DNA of 64,000 nt from Nemopilema nomurai. Taxonomy: Eukaryota; Cnidaria; Scyphozoa; Rhizostomeae; Rhizostomatidae. The position numbers and the translations under genes are program-made. The notes beneath the pieces were generated by a model, which saw nothing but the letters and a program-made list of their open reading frames with translations, searched no databases and was not told where the DNA came from. Location: the NCBI GenBank assembly GCA_003864495.1, contig ML133387.1, positions 1,673,905 through 1,737,904 on the forward strand, read 5' to 3'. Each line of letters opens with the position of its first letter. Within the stretch, counting starts at the first letter, position 1. Below, piece by piece: positions 34,159-47,000 of this stretch.

Positions 34159-36561
34159 AATCTATGAAATTTTGACTAAGTTCTTGAACTCACGGAACTC
34201 ACGTTAAATCCGCCCCTGCTACCTCCAGAGAATATGACTGTAACATTGAAGGGGAAAACTCGTTTGACCTTGTCTGTATAGGGCTTGCTAAGCCATCGCT
34301 TAAACAACATCTTTAAGCTACCGGTATAAAACATGTTCTTGTAACAAATTCTTATTTTGATACACTTTGGCTTGTGAAAACATTGAAAGTGATGGATGAC
34401 AGATACTACTTACAATAAAAATCTTTTCAAGTTAGTAAATCAGTCAATTTTCCACTCACAAGTGGGGTTTATCAAAATCTATGATAAAGCTTATATGAGA
34501 ATCAGCAGCAAAAAAACTAGCTAGATATCAAATTGAAATGAGATTCTAGAGAAAAATAACTTCTCTCTCCAAACCCATTTATAGCCTGTAATTTTGATTT
34601 GACCAAAAAAATCTTCTTTCTTCTGCAAGATTGGAGCCTAAGAATACCAAGGCAATTATTGAAATAACTCTAGTAATTCCAGAAAAGTATCAATCATAGG
34701 AAAAACTGATGATTGGTATAGCTAATGAAAATGATATAATAGCTCATGGACAACAAATCTAATAATTGGTCCTATGTTAGGAGCAATATAATGAAGAGGG
34801 TTTCTGTCACTTTGTTGAGATCATATATAAGATGCAAGCAAATAAACTTTAAAAAACAGAAAACAAGCTTTAAAACAAAAACATGGGAGGTAATTTTGAG
34901 TCTGACCAAAACCTATCAACAGCATTGCAAACATTTCTTCTGTCAGTGTTCCAGATTCATATACCATGGTTGATTGAAATTTCAAGAAAAACCCATTTCA
35001 AGATTGAATGACAAAAATAAAAAATTACTATATCTCTCTAAAAACAACTTGCCTAGCCATCAGTGTGGGATTATTTTCAAATCACTGATGTATAACTGTG
35101 TTACAGCTTCTTCAAAGTTCCTAATTTTTGTTTTTTGGCCTGAAAAGAAAGAAAATATTGTATAGAGATCAAATTAATAATTTGAGCAGGTCAACTTTCA
35201 GTAATCCCCTACAGAAACTGCACAGACAAGTAGATGACTTGTTTTTGTGTCATTAAATCAAAAGAGGCCAATTATTTTAACATCAACAATCACAGCAGGG
35301 TAACTGAAGTTTTAGAAAAATTGCAAAGAATGGGATTTAAGTTTACAATTGCTTTTACAACAATAATCCAAGTAAATTCTTCCTTTCGAAGTAGAATTTA
35401 TTAAAAAGATGCAGGAATGCTAAATAAGGATTAGCAAGCAAAAATTGTAGGAAGATGGGTGAAAAAGTTATTTACTACAAAGTAATCAAGCCACTTCTAG
35501 GCTGGATTTTACATAGTAATTAGTAGAACCTTTTCAATTAGTAGAATCTTTTTCAAGGTTTGTGCTTAAAATGAGTGTGAAAATGACAAAGAAGTGTTGA
35601 AATAACTGGTGAAAATTCAAACATGTTCCTTAGGTTCGATTCAAATTTGAAAAAAAGAAATCAAACAAGCAATTGTTTAGCTGCCATGCTCCACGGTGAA
35701 GATTAGTGTATTTCACAAATGATTTCATAAATAGAAAATGCATAATTTATAATTAGCATGGCTGATATCGAAGACACTATACTCGAAATGACAAAGTAGG
35801 TTTCTGTTACTTTTGAAATATTACATTCTGAAAAGGCAAGCGATTCTCTGTTATTCAATATTAAAATCTCTGTTACGAAACACTAAAATGATTATAAGGT
35901 GTAAGAGGAAACAATGTCACTAATACAGAGGGGTTCAGAACATAATTTTTCTAGCTGCACTGGAGGAAATGTCTCTCAAACTCAGTGCAAAGCTTCGGTG
36001 GTTATACGAAGTCATAGGCCCATCTTAAAAAAAAGCTGTACTCACAAATGAAAAGTTCTTGCTTGACATGTTTCCTATTTTCTCGATTCTTCAAATCCAA
36101 TTCTTTTCTAAGCAGTTCTTGTCTCAATCTGGTAGATTCTAAGCTTTCTAGGGCTTGTTCATCAAGCTTCAACTTGTTGCCAACTTGAACTTTGCACCCA
36201 GTTTGAATGTTCCCGCGAGTGAAATGGCGGGAAAATGGCAAGCGAAGATGTCAGCAGGCAACTGTCAATCAAAAACGAGAACAATGGATCGCTCGACCCA
36301 CTCTTCTATAGATGCACTTCCCCGCCGCAGAGGCTTTCAAGGGGAAAAAACAACGAGAAACCGATATGATACCAATCTCCAGAAACGGTTGATACACATT
36401 TTTTCAAAAGAATAAGAATTTACGAATCTTTAGGCTCAGAATCGATATTTTTCAAGAATATTGTGGCTCGGTACAAATTTAGGCATTCATATATAAATTA
36501 TACAATTGGTTTACAAAATTTACCTAAAATTACAATTTTTAATACACATTTTGATACTTCT

Positions 36562-36815
36562 TGTGCGAGGATGGCTCAGTGGTTAGAGGCGCTGACTACA
36601 GACCCAAGGGTCCGTGATTCGAGTCCCTGGCATGACCAAACTTTCACCCAGAGTGAGGGGAGTTGCCAACTCTCTGTAATTCCAGGCACAAGGAATCACG
36701 AGGTATGGTCACATCAAGAGGAAGGACCAGGACACTGCTCGATAAGCTTAAGTTTCCCAGTGTCCTAAAACTACCTTTGGATGCAAGGTAGAAACAAATC
36801 AAATCAAATCAAATC
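36562..36815 (+). mobile_element. tRNA-derived SINE, copy 1
   Basis: The head looks like a tRNA: TGGCTCAGTGG (A box, 36572-36582) and TGATTCGAGTCC (B box, 36615-36626) at normal spacing for RNA polymerase III promoters. A 170-bp body follows, and the tail is repeated AAATC. It sits within U' and is absent from copy 1 at about 24675. A second, diverged copy lies at 51218-51430 with the same body. It is transcribed by pol III when active and relies on a LINE for mobility. Confidence 0.8.
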
Positions 36816-37185
36816 ACTCATTTCTTTGGGATAGATTCTTCTGCTTGTTTTATACCTATTAACCATATGTTACAAGAAAATCAGTATATTTTGTACAGTC
36901 GGTTAAAAAACAGAGAAGAATCAAGCTTTCATCTATCCAGAAAACTACGAGCAACAAATTTTCGCACATTTCTTACTACAAAAGAGTAAAAAATAAAACA
37001 TATTACGTTAAAACATGCGTAAAGGTGTTATTGTGTTTTTTGTTTTTCCATATTTTTCGAGAGTTCCATTAAACTAGGCTGTGACATGTCACGTTCCTAA
37101 ATTTGTTGTGCCATCATAAAGAGAACGTTTTCCCACTATCTCTCCCTGACTGTGAGTTGCAAGTTGTTGAACGTTTCTTTTTTTG

Positions 37186-38035
37186 CAATGGTCAGCTTTA
37201 CCTGTCAGTGTTAAGCTTAGCAATGTCTCAAAGGAGCATAACAGTTGTGTTTGTGGTAATGTCAGTGTGTGTAGTCTCTGCCTCCAGACTTTTGTATAAA
37301 GGCAAAACTTCACACATCACTACACCATCATTTGACTTTAATTTCAAACAAGCTTCAAATTCATAGCTTCAAATAATATCAATTTTGGCGTGCTTATCTT
37401 GCTGTTAGAATGGAAATTAAAGCTCCCAGTCATTTTTTATCGCTTTTTTGTACCACATTCACTCGGTTCACGCCCTTTGGACCACGCCCCTCCCTGGTCT
37501 GGGAGATGGCATGACTTGTGATTTTTTCTTAGATTTGCCACTGCAGATAACATGGATTGATAGCACCCGGCTGATCAATAGGCCTATCAGAAAGACGGGA
37601 AAATACCAAAAGAAAGACTGCTGGTTGAAAGTGTAAATTTGTTTGTAGACACAGCGTAGGTAACCAACAGAAGCTATTGTTAGACATTTGCTATTCTGAG
37701 AACAATGCCAAGATTTTGGCTCTGTCTGCTTTCGCAGACACAGATATTGTAAAATGAACGGACGAAAAACTGAAACATTGCATATGCAAAAATGGAGAAA
37801 ATTCATATGATTCCCATTGATATGCTCTGCTATGTATAGACTGAATCAGAAATATCGAAGGAGCATTTCAAAACAAAACAAAAACCAGAGAATTCCCGTA
37901 CGAAGCAGAAGTAAGTTAGCTTCTGCGAAATATCATATCATTCAAGACATCTGTGTTCTCATGTCAGTTTCCATAATCAATAAGAATACATACAACATCT
38001 AAATTTCATTAAAATTAAAAAGGCATTATAGTCTC
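37186..38035. other. Unique DNA downstream of ZNG1
   Basis: This stretch lies between the end of U' and the ZNG1 stop. It includes the probable ZNG1 3' UTR, although no clear AATAAA was found on the minus strand. One plus-strand frame with a signal-peptide-like start is listed separately. No other coding signal. Confidence 0.4.
37223..37366 (+). CDS. Candidate secreted-peptide exon
   Basis: ATG 37223 gives MSQRSITVVFVVMSVCVVSA and then SRLLYKGKTSH, ending at TAG after 47 codons. A short polar start, a hydrophobic core of about 13 residues and small residues at Val-Ser-Ala-Ser look like a cleavable signal peptide. It lies about 40 bp beyond the edge of the segmental duplication. No family was recognised. 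It could be a complete small peptide, a first exon, or chance. Confidence 0.25.
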   Translation: MSQRSITVVFVVMSVCVVSASRLLYKGKTSHITTPSFDFNFKQASNS

Positions 38036-41000
38036 TCAGCTACTATCAACTAAACTTTCCACTATAAATTGAAAGCTGTCGTTAATTTTATCGTTGTCAA
38101 GATTCTTCCCTAAGAAAAAAAAAGAAATAAACATAAATATACATTAAACTGATCAAAAATGGCGGTTAACACTGTTCCTAAACTTAGTTGAAGCAAATAG
38201 GAATTCTCGCAATCTGTATTCCATTTTCAAGCGATATTAAAAATTAATTCTATTTCAGTGATAATTCTTAATAAGTACAAAATTATCATTCGGCGTCCAC
38301 TAACAATGATATTAGAAAATTTGCACTTATTTGAATACGATATCAGTCATTTTATCGATTGTTGCATACTCTTAGAAGTGTAAAATGAAAAAGCGCTTTG
38401 AGTATGCAGAAAAGTTCATGTTCCATAGCCTTCATGCTATTTTGAAATTCTGAAGTAAGAAATACATTTATATAATATCTAATATATCCTATGAGGAATA
38501 CATCAAATTCAATACAATAACGCTTGAATACAGACAGAATGTGCGAACATTCACACGGCATCCTGAAAAATACGGACCCTAAGGCCCTAGGAACCCTTAA
38601 CTATGAGAGATGCCACCACTTCCGCGCAGCTTGGCTCGATTGCTAGGGCTGTTATATGGCATTCATTTGATTACTTGTTGTCCACCAAATTGTCCAGGGG
38701 TACTAGGGTCTTAGGGTCCGGTTTTTTCAGGATGCCTTTTCACACTAGCTGCATCCACTTTTGATGTTATATATTCTTAATCACACATATAAAGCAATTA
38801 ACCTTCCAAATCTGCAGTTATGAAGTACAAACCTAACTTTGTCTAACGGCGAAGGGCGTTGAAAGAGTTATTCTTACGATCGAAAATTTAAAAAAATACC
38901 ATGAAATCCCCTGAAATTTGCTTCAAGAATTTTAGCTGTTATTATACGATAAAGCAAGTTTAACAGGCTTCTTCCGAGCAACAAAAACGCAAAAGAAATG
39001 CCAAACAACCAACCTATCAAAATGATTCTGTTTGTTCGCTCGTCTTCCACCCAGCTCGAAGTGAACACTTTGTCGTATATTTCACAGACAGCTTGCACGA
39101 AACATCGACTTTCGCGACCAGTAACTGAAAATATACCCTGAAGAAAAATCACAAAATCTTATTCCGTATTCTTGACGACAGACTTTATGCAAAATTCAGT
39201 CGTATAAGAAAAAAATTGAGCTTATTGGGTTGACGTCAGCAAATCACCTAACTGAATTCCAATTTCACGTGAAAATAGCGTATCATAGTTCTAATGATGG
39301 GATGAACTCTGAGGACAGGCGTCAACACTGGAGAACGGGGTTGAAGAACTGGAAAAAACATGAAATGAAATCACTGAAACATGTATTGGTAAATCCAACG
39401 ACAATCTTAACTGGTGGAAATGACCCAGTAATGATTGAAAGGCTTTGGGAAAATAAAATTGGCCACTTGCATAAACAAAACCGATTGTGACTATATGTTA
39501 GTTACATTGTTCTTGGTTTGTTATTTCCTTATGATGGAACATAAAGATAGTTAGTTTATTAGAACAAGAGCTCAAACCTGCATTCTGAATAATCGGATTG
39601 CCTAGGTGAAAATCTGGTACTGGATACAACCCATTTTCTAAATCTTAGAGGTTAGGGTAGTATCTAATTAGAATGTGCGGAGCTGGTTATTTGAAATCAA
39701 GTTGGCATTTGTTCCCAGGTCACTTAGATGTGAATTTGGCGCGACAATTTGTAAAATTATCTGACGTGACAATTTTGCATCAAAAGTGCACACTAAAAAC
39801 TCATGTTTCCTTTTAGTAGTGATTGGCGTTTTCTATTTAATCCAACATGAAACAAACATTGGCTTGGTCATAATTTCTTTGCGTTCTGAAACCAAAGCCT
39901 AACATATAACAGTTACGTCGGTAATGAAAAAGGCCCTCAACCATGGAGAAAGATGTATCAAATCTATGCACGTGGGAACAACAGGGGAGGTGCAAGGAAG
40001 TCAGAGCTACGGCAGATAATTAAGATACCCTTACCTTCAATCTCAAAATTTTAGTTTCTTTTTTATTTCTCTCGTTAAACCTTTTTTCCCATAAAAGCTC
40101 CTGAAACAAAAGACAACAAGGGAAAACACCGATTATAAAGTAAGACACAATATACACATAGGCCTATATTTTGGTTGATTGATAATTAAACGAAGAGGGT
40201 GTGAATAAGCTTGCAGCACAAGAAAGCAAGAAAAGTCGTGTCTGAGTACAAGAAAGCAAGAAAAGTCATGTCAGATTACAAGAAACCAAGAAAAATCATG
40301 TCAGATTACAAGAAAGCAAAAAAAAATCATGTCAGATTACAAGAAACCAAGAAAAGTCATGTCAGATTACAAGAAAGCGAAAACAAATCATGCCAGATTA
40401 CAAGAAAGCAAGAAAAATCATGTCAGATTACAAGAAAGCAAGAAAAGTCATGTCAGATTACAAGAAAGCAAAAAAAAACATGTCAGATTACAAGAAAGCA
40501 AGAAAAGTCATGTCAGATTACAAGAAGCAAGAAAAGTCATGCCAGATTACAAGAAAGCAAGAAAAATCATGTCAGATTACAAGAAAGCAAGAAAAGTCAT
40601 GTCAGATTACAAGAAAGCAAAAAATCATGTCAGATTACAAGAAAGCAAGAAAAGTCATATCAGTTTACAAGAAAGCAAAAAATCATGTCAGATTACAAGA
40701 AAGCAAAAAAAGTCATGTCAGATTACAAGAAAGCAAAAAAATCATGTCAGATTACAAGAAAGCAAGAAAAGTCATATCAGTTTACAAGAAAGCAAAAAAT
40801 CATGTCAGATTACAAGAAAGCAAAAAAAGTCATATCAGTTTACAAGAAAGCAAGAAAAGTCATGTCAGATTACAAGAAAGCAAGAAAAGTCATGCCAGAT
40901 TACAAGAAAGCAAGAAAAATCATGTCAGATTACAAGAAAGCAAGAAAAGTCATGTCAGATTACAAGAAAGCAAAAAAATCATGTCAGATTACAAGAAAGC

Positions 41001-44000
41001 AAGAAAAGTCATATCAGTTTACAAGAAAGCAAGAAAAGTCATGTCAGATTACAAGAAAGCAAAAAAAGTCATATCAGTTTACAAGAAAGCAAGAAAAGTC
41101 ATATCAGTTTACAAGAAAGCAAAAAATCATGTCAGATTACAAGAAAGCAAGAAAAGTCATATCAGTTTACAAGAAAGCAAGAAAAATCATGTCAGATTAC
41201 AAGAAAGCAAAAAAAGTCATATCAGTTTACAAGAAAGCAAGAAAAGTCATATCAGTTTACAAGAAAGCAAAAAATCATGTCAGATTACAAGAAAGCAAAA
41301 AAAGTCATATCAGTTTACAAGAAAGCAAAAAATCATGTCAGATTACAAGAAAGCAAAAAAAGTCATATCAGTTTACAAGAAAGCAAGAAAAGTCATGTCA
41401 GATTACAAGAAAGCAAGAAAAGTCATGCCAGATTACAAGAAAGCAAGAAAATCATGTCAGATTACAAGAAAGCAAGAAAAGTCATGTCAGATTACAAGAA
41501 AGCAAAAAAATCATGTCAGATTACAAGAAAGCAAGAAAAGTCATATCAGTTTACAAGAAAGCAAAAAATCATGTCAGATTACAAGAAAGCAAAAAAAGTC
41601 ATATCAGTTTACAAGAAAGCAAAAAATCATGTCAGATTACAAGAAAGCAAAAAAAGTCATATCAGTTTACAAGAAAGCAAGAAAAGTCATGTCAGATTAC
41701 AAGAAAGCAAGAAAAGTCATGCCAGATTACAAGAAAGCAAGAAAAATCATGTCAGATTACAAGAAAGCAAGAAAAGTCATGTCAGATTACAAGAAAGCAA
41801 GAAAAGCAAGAAGCTTTAGCTAGAGATAAGTGCTCGAATCATAACGGGGGGCGGTTTCCACTGCGCAGGCCCAGATCTATTTTCAGGGGCTAATTGGTGG
41901 AACCCCGTCCCTCTTGGAAGCATTTCTTTGGATAGTTTGAGCCGATACGACAAGATCAAGGCAGTAAACAACAGGAAGCATGGAATTCCCTGAAGGGCTC
42001 AGGGGGAAATAGACTTTCTTAGAGCAGATCCCCGCGGAGGCGGTAATCAGGCGTGGCAGAACCGGCTGCAAAGCAGATTTAAAATAATAAATAATTCAGC
42101 AAAATATAATGGGCGTTAATTTAATAGATTAAAGAAATTCATAAATTTATTAATGGCAAATGGGCACAATATTGCTGCATTTGAATATTTAGCCAATGAA
42201 ATCCATCGCAGTACCTGTAGCCACAAATCGAGTTTTGCTTCTGAAACACTGCCGGACGCTTCAAACGTCATCGTGGTAATTTCCTTAAGGTAAAACCGTT
42301 GAAATATTACCCTATGAACAAATAATTATCAACTAAAAGGGGAGTTGTAAATGGCCCAGACTCAAGAATAGCTTCTAAAAGTGTGAACATTAGATATTCC
42401 CATCAACAAAACTTCCACTGGGAACTATGTGAAATATTGAAGATCAAATTTCAATAAATTGATTTTAGACAATGGCTGAAATAAATAAAGCGTTTTGAAG
42501 TGATTTCATGCTTTAAGATTCAACGATTACATTTGGCGAATGCATCTAGTATACTTTGCGCGCATCTAAACAATAATGGGAATTAATCTTACCGGGCTTA
42601 GGTGTCCATTACCAAACAGACTCTCTTTTCCCAGCCTCCCTTTAAGTATATCTAGACCACTGCTAAAAAATAATCGTTGTGGAAACTGATAGTTTGACGT
42701 AAAGAGCCGCAAGTGTTCGACTAGCGAGGTGGAATTGCCTCCGACAATCCACAAGGTTAGGATGGGAATACAGATCTAAGTCCAAAACATACATTACAAT
42801 TTGGATGTTTAACCGACTGAATCCAGCAACATTTATTCTCTAGCATTAACGAACATTCTACATTGATATAGGACCAGCGAAAAAAAGAGGTGTGCATTGC
42901 TTAAATACGTACTCTTTCGAATGGCCATCGAATGAGTTCAGGTCCAAAACCTCTCCAATGTCAATTCTGTAATTAAAACATACTTCATTATTCGTTACCA
43001 CATTTGAAACGCTTATGAAAATCGAAATTTTGTAGAAATGATAGTAGTATATATCAAACATTAACAAACATTGTAAAAACATCTATACAAACATTGTATA
43101 ATTTATCTACAGAACAGAACATTTGGATTCACTTTGCAAACCAACATTGTGTACTTTGCTAACTACTCGTTAAACAATTAGAAACGAAAGTTGTTTATCG
43201 CTCTATTCAAGAGCTGGGCAAAACGTTTCGTAATTTGGCCAATTGCATCCAATCATTAAAAACCTTTCAGCAAAAACCAACTACCATAAGTGAAGGCATT
43301 TTTGAGTAAAAAGTTATAATTATGATAGGACAGTCTGACTGTTATGAGTTTCAAATTATAATAAAACTTTTATTGGATTTACAACGGTCTGGAATGTGGA
43401 ATTCCCATTCATGTATGAACATTCAGGACATCAAATTTTGAAATGAAAAGTTCAGGCACGACTGCTTCTCCATAAGATAGCTTGTGTGCAGCAAGCGTAA
43501 GGTGGCCGCTTATGCATATTTTATGCTACCATGATAACATGCTCTTGTGAAAATGCTCTATGTCGGATGAAAAATGCTCTCTCTAATAAAAACACCTATA
43601 TATAAAATATCATGGTCTTCTCTGCTTTTTGGCAATACTCAAATAGTACACTTTAACACAAACTCCAAAGTCTAATTAGTTTGTAATTTGACAGTAGTTT
43701 CGAATTCCATGCTAACTTAATAACTGCAAAGAAGTTAAATGCACAACTTAGTAACAGATCTAATCATCTTCTGAAGTTAACCTGCTGGCTTCAAAGTCAG
43801 GCTTCAACAGTTAACAACTTGTAGCTTAGGCTTTGATGCCGAATTTTTCATTGGGTGCTGTTTGGTTTTTCGGAAACGGTTACCACCAACCCATTTACTA
43901 TATTTTATCTCAATTCCATATTTTTCAAACTTTCTCGCAGTCTTTTCAAAACAGCTTCTTCTACTTAAAAGCTAGGCGCACTAAGTTTGTGCCCACTCGT

Positions 44001-47000
44001 AAGAATGAATAGATAGGAGCAATAACCTTAAAATTTAGTAGAAAATGGTAAACAAATTATGGACAACTGAGAGTAAGTAAATTGCAATGCTGCCGAACGC
44101 AGCTACAAAAGATTTTCAGCTATTGGCATGGCCTTCTACAACTACAACAATGATAGCAGAAATATGAAAATATTTTTCTTCTTATCGGTTTCATCTAGGG
44201 TGGAGTTGAAATTAATCTTCTATTTTCTGTTTTGTGAGCATCTTAGAAGCTTTATACCAAGATGAATGCATCGTTTTTTATCAAAACGCTGTTAACTTCC
44301 ACCATGACAACGTAAGAACAACCAAGAATCAAACACTTGGGAGAAATGTAGAACAGAAGGTGACCCTTGAATAAATGATTCTTACACCCACATGCCTATT
44401 ATCCATCTCCATTAGCTCCGTTCTGATGTCGAAACGACTTTGAGCTAACTAGACTAGTTGATTGCTAGAGAAAAAGGCCTGTTTCCCATGAAAATGTTGA
44501 AAAATATTAATAATTGAAAAAGAGATCATTAATCAATAATGCATGCGAGTACTTGAGACGTGAGGAGGAGAATCAACTTCTATTGCAGGTAAAGCAACTA
44601 ACTTTGAATGGGTAGTCCTCCTAATTGCTGCTATCCCATTGATATCCCTAAAGAAAAAAAGGGAGATTCGTCAGTTGAGATAACACTGATCAGAATATGT
44701 TCTACATACTGGGGTATCACTATTTGCCTCTTCAGCAAAAACATCTAGCCCATGCCTCTTGACTAAACTCTCTACGATAAAAAGCTCTGTATTCGATAAT
44801 GTATGCGTGGGCATATGCCGTGCGGAGCACCTCATCCCAGGCAATGGTTTGATGGGGTAGGACGACGGGGTCTCTTTAAAGCTGCCTTTCACCTCCATAC
44901 ATCTCCTTCATCGCCGGCAGCAGAGAAAAAGGTTCAAACAGTTTGAATTTTGAGGCGAAGGTCGCTCACAACACAGTAAGCGAAACAATTCAAATACGCA
45001 AGATCATGACCTTTTGCCGGCGAAAAGGCAAACAAGTTTCGCCCCATGGAGGTTAGGTTTTCTTTGCCGCCGGCGAATTCGTTGTCCTATGAACGAGTTA
45101 CAAAATAACCGATCCCTAAATAAGCTTCGTCTTGGATGAAGTGATAATAAAATTTCTGTTTACAAGCGGTTAAGTCAGAAAATTTGGCTTTCGCTCGACA
45201 TCTTGAAGTTGGCGCACCCAGCCAGTGTGAGCTGAAAGTTGTATGCCGTGCAGTTTTGGCTACATGCCAGCGCAAAGCGCAACTTTTCATCCATTGAAGA
45301 TTGGTCTTTTGTACTCGACCTGCAACGACTTTGAATCGACCGGCAACGATGATCATCAAAACAACCAGGGTACCGTTACTGCAGTCCTGGTCCTCATCGT
45401 TAGATAGTCCAGAACCGTTTAGAAAGGCAACGAGCATCTATCACTAGCCTCCAGTACTCTTACAAAGCTGACACTATGTGATAATGTATCAACTTTTCGC
45501 AAGAACGTACAGAAAAATTCATCGACTGACATGAGGACAAATTTTTCTCATGGTAACAATTTGTTTGCACGAAACATTCAACAGGCGACGAGAACTGCCA
45601 GGCAACATTCGTTTTGCTTAAAAAAGATACACTTAAGTGCACAGAATAGAAACCAAATAAAAAACTTTTAAGGAGTCTTCTACATTTCTCCGTAGAATTA
45701 AACGGCATATCTCATGTCCAATTCAGGAGTAAGGCTGAAACATGAAATTCCACAACAATTTAGTCTTAGAGCTAAGAATGTAGTTTACATAAAAATACTA
45801 CCAAAGATACTGCAATAGCCAAAAGATATTACTAAAATGTTAGACTTTCACATTTTGCCACTCAGTCAAATCTGATTTCAATGAATAAAATAGTCTCCAA
45901 CCATAAAGAATTCAGAACATCAGTACCCCCGTCTACAAATGCATTTGTTGTAGAAACTCCAACCTAGCAACCCCTGTGGAATCAGTCACCGTACCTTATT
46001 TCTTGGAACAATGAGTCCAGGCTTTTGCTGTCCACTAGATCACATTTATTCAGAATGATGAGATCAGCGAGGGCGATTTGTCTGAAAGATAAACACCAAA
46101 TTAGCATTGATGGGTATTTTAATCTGAAATCTCAATCGGAAATGAGGTTACAGAAAAGCAATCACCCTTTACCATAATTCTAATCTCTGTCCGATTAGCC
46201 GATGAGCCTGATGTACACACATCAATAACAGTTGCCTTTGCCATCCTGATTAGCTTAGAGATTGGAGGAGGTGGTTGGGCCTGTCCACTTACAGCTTTGT
46301 CCAGTCCAGCGGGTCCCAACGTGCGGTACTCGTGACAGGGACAGCCTGCTAGCGAACCAGTACCCACTCCTCCCACTCCGCCTTCTGAATAGCCTCGTGC
46401 TGACGTCACAGAATTCTTTTTATATTGAATAGAAGTTAAAATACATCACAGATAAACTAATCATAAGTTACATTGTGCTTTTCACAGCGGAAATGGACAC
46501 GTGGTCATCGAGTTCCCATTTTGGATAGCACTTAAAATAAATACTCAACAACTAGAATAGTTTATCAACAAAAGCATTACCATAAATAACACTACATTAC
46601 GAAGAACAGAAAAAAGTGATTGCGACGATTTACTTCAAAACTGTAAGGTAGCTCTGCTCCCCAACCCGATGAGCCCGGAAAACAACCCCAATTTTGGTTT
46701 AGTGTGTAGAAAGTCGTTTTGCTGAGTCGTCGAATTCTTCTTGTCGAGTTCTGACACATCTTTCTCTAATCCCCAAAATCCTTCGTGGTAGAAAAATGAA
46801 ATCCAAGTGGGCATTGGCATGTTATTCTAATTTCCAACGAAGTTCCTCAGCCTTAGGACCAAAATGCTTGTTGGGCTCTGTCATATCATATCTTTAGAAA
46901 AACAGGGTTTAGCTTTGGCAGCATCAGTGATGGGCAATGCCCTTGGTCTGACCTTGGATAAGTTCATAAATTAAGAAACCAATACTGAATTAGAATGATC

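Larger units (their letters stand above)
31360..37185. repeat. Segmental duplication, part U', copy 2
   Basis: Collinear with about 15060-25085. It lacks the hAT-like element and the LINE of copy 1 and preserves both sites unoccupied. It gains a SINE at 36562-36815 and holds an extra segment at 33701-34158. It ends at about 37185. Confidence 0.9.

Noticed and set aside
34746..34973. Lys-rich frame in U'
   Set aside because: The paralogous sequence at about 20130-20360 has frame-breaking changes, so it is not maintained.
36567..36640. Functional tRNA gene
   Set aside because: A and B boxes are present, but the acceptor stem does not pair well and a SINE body and AAATC tail follow.
39230..39490. 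Plus-strand frame with [10 protein letters not shown], resembling the ZNG1 LLWEK motif
   Set aside because: It is on the wrong strand within intron 11; the true LLWEK exon is at 40100-40035 on minus with proper splice sites.
40211..41893. ORF of 560 codons and two overlapping ones of about 480-500
   Set aside because: They are products of a stop-free 30-bp minisatellite lying in a ZNG1 intron on the opposite strand; no composition or domain supports protein.
45087..45437. Minus-strand frame of 116 codons between ZNG1 exons
   Set aside because: It lies inside intron 6, with no homology to the family; the flanking exons join perfectly without it.
46119..46409. Frame of 96 codons in ZNG1 intron 5
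   Set aside because: It is intronic, Gly-rich and unrecognised, and removing it keeps the ZNG1 phase.
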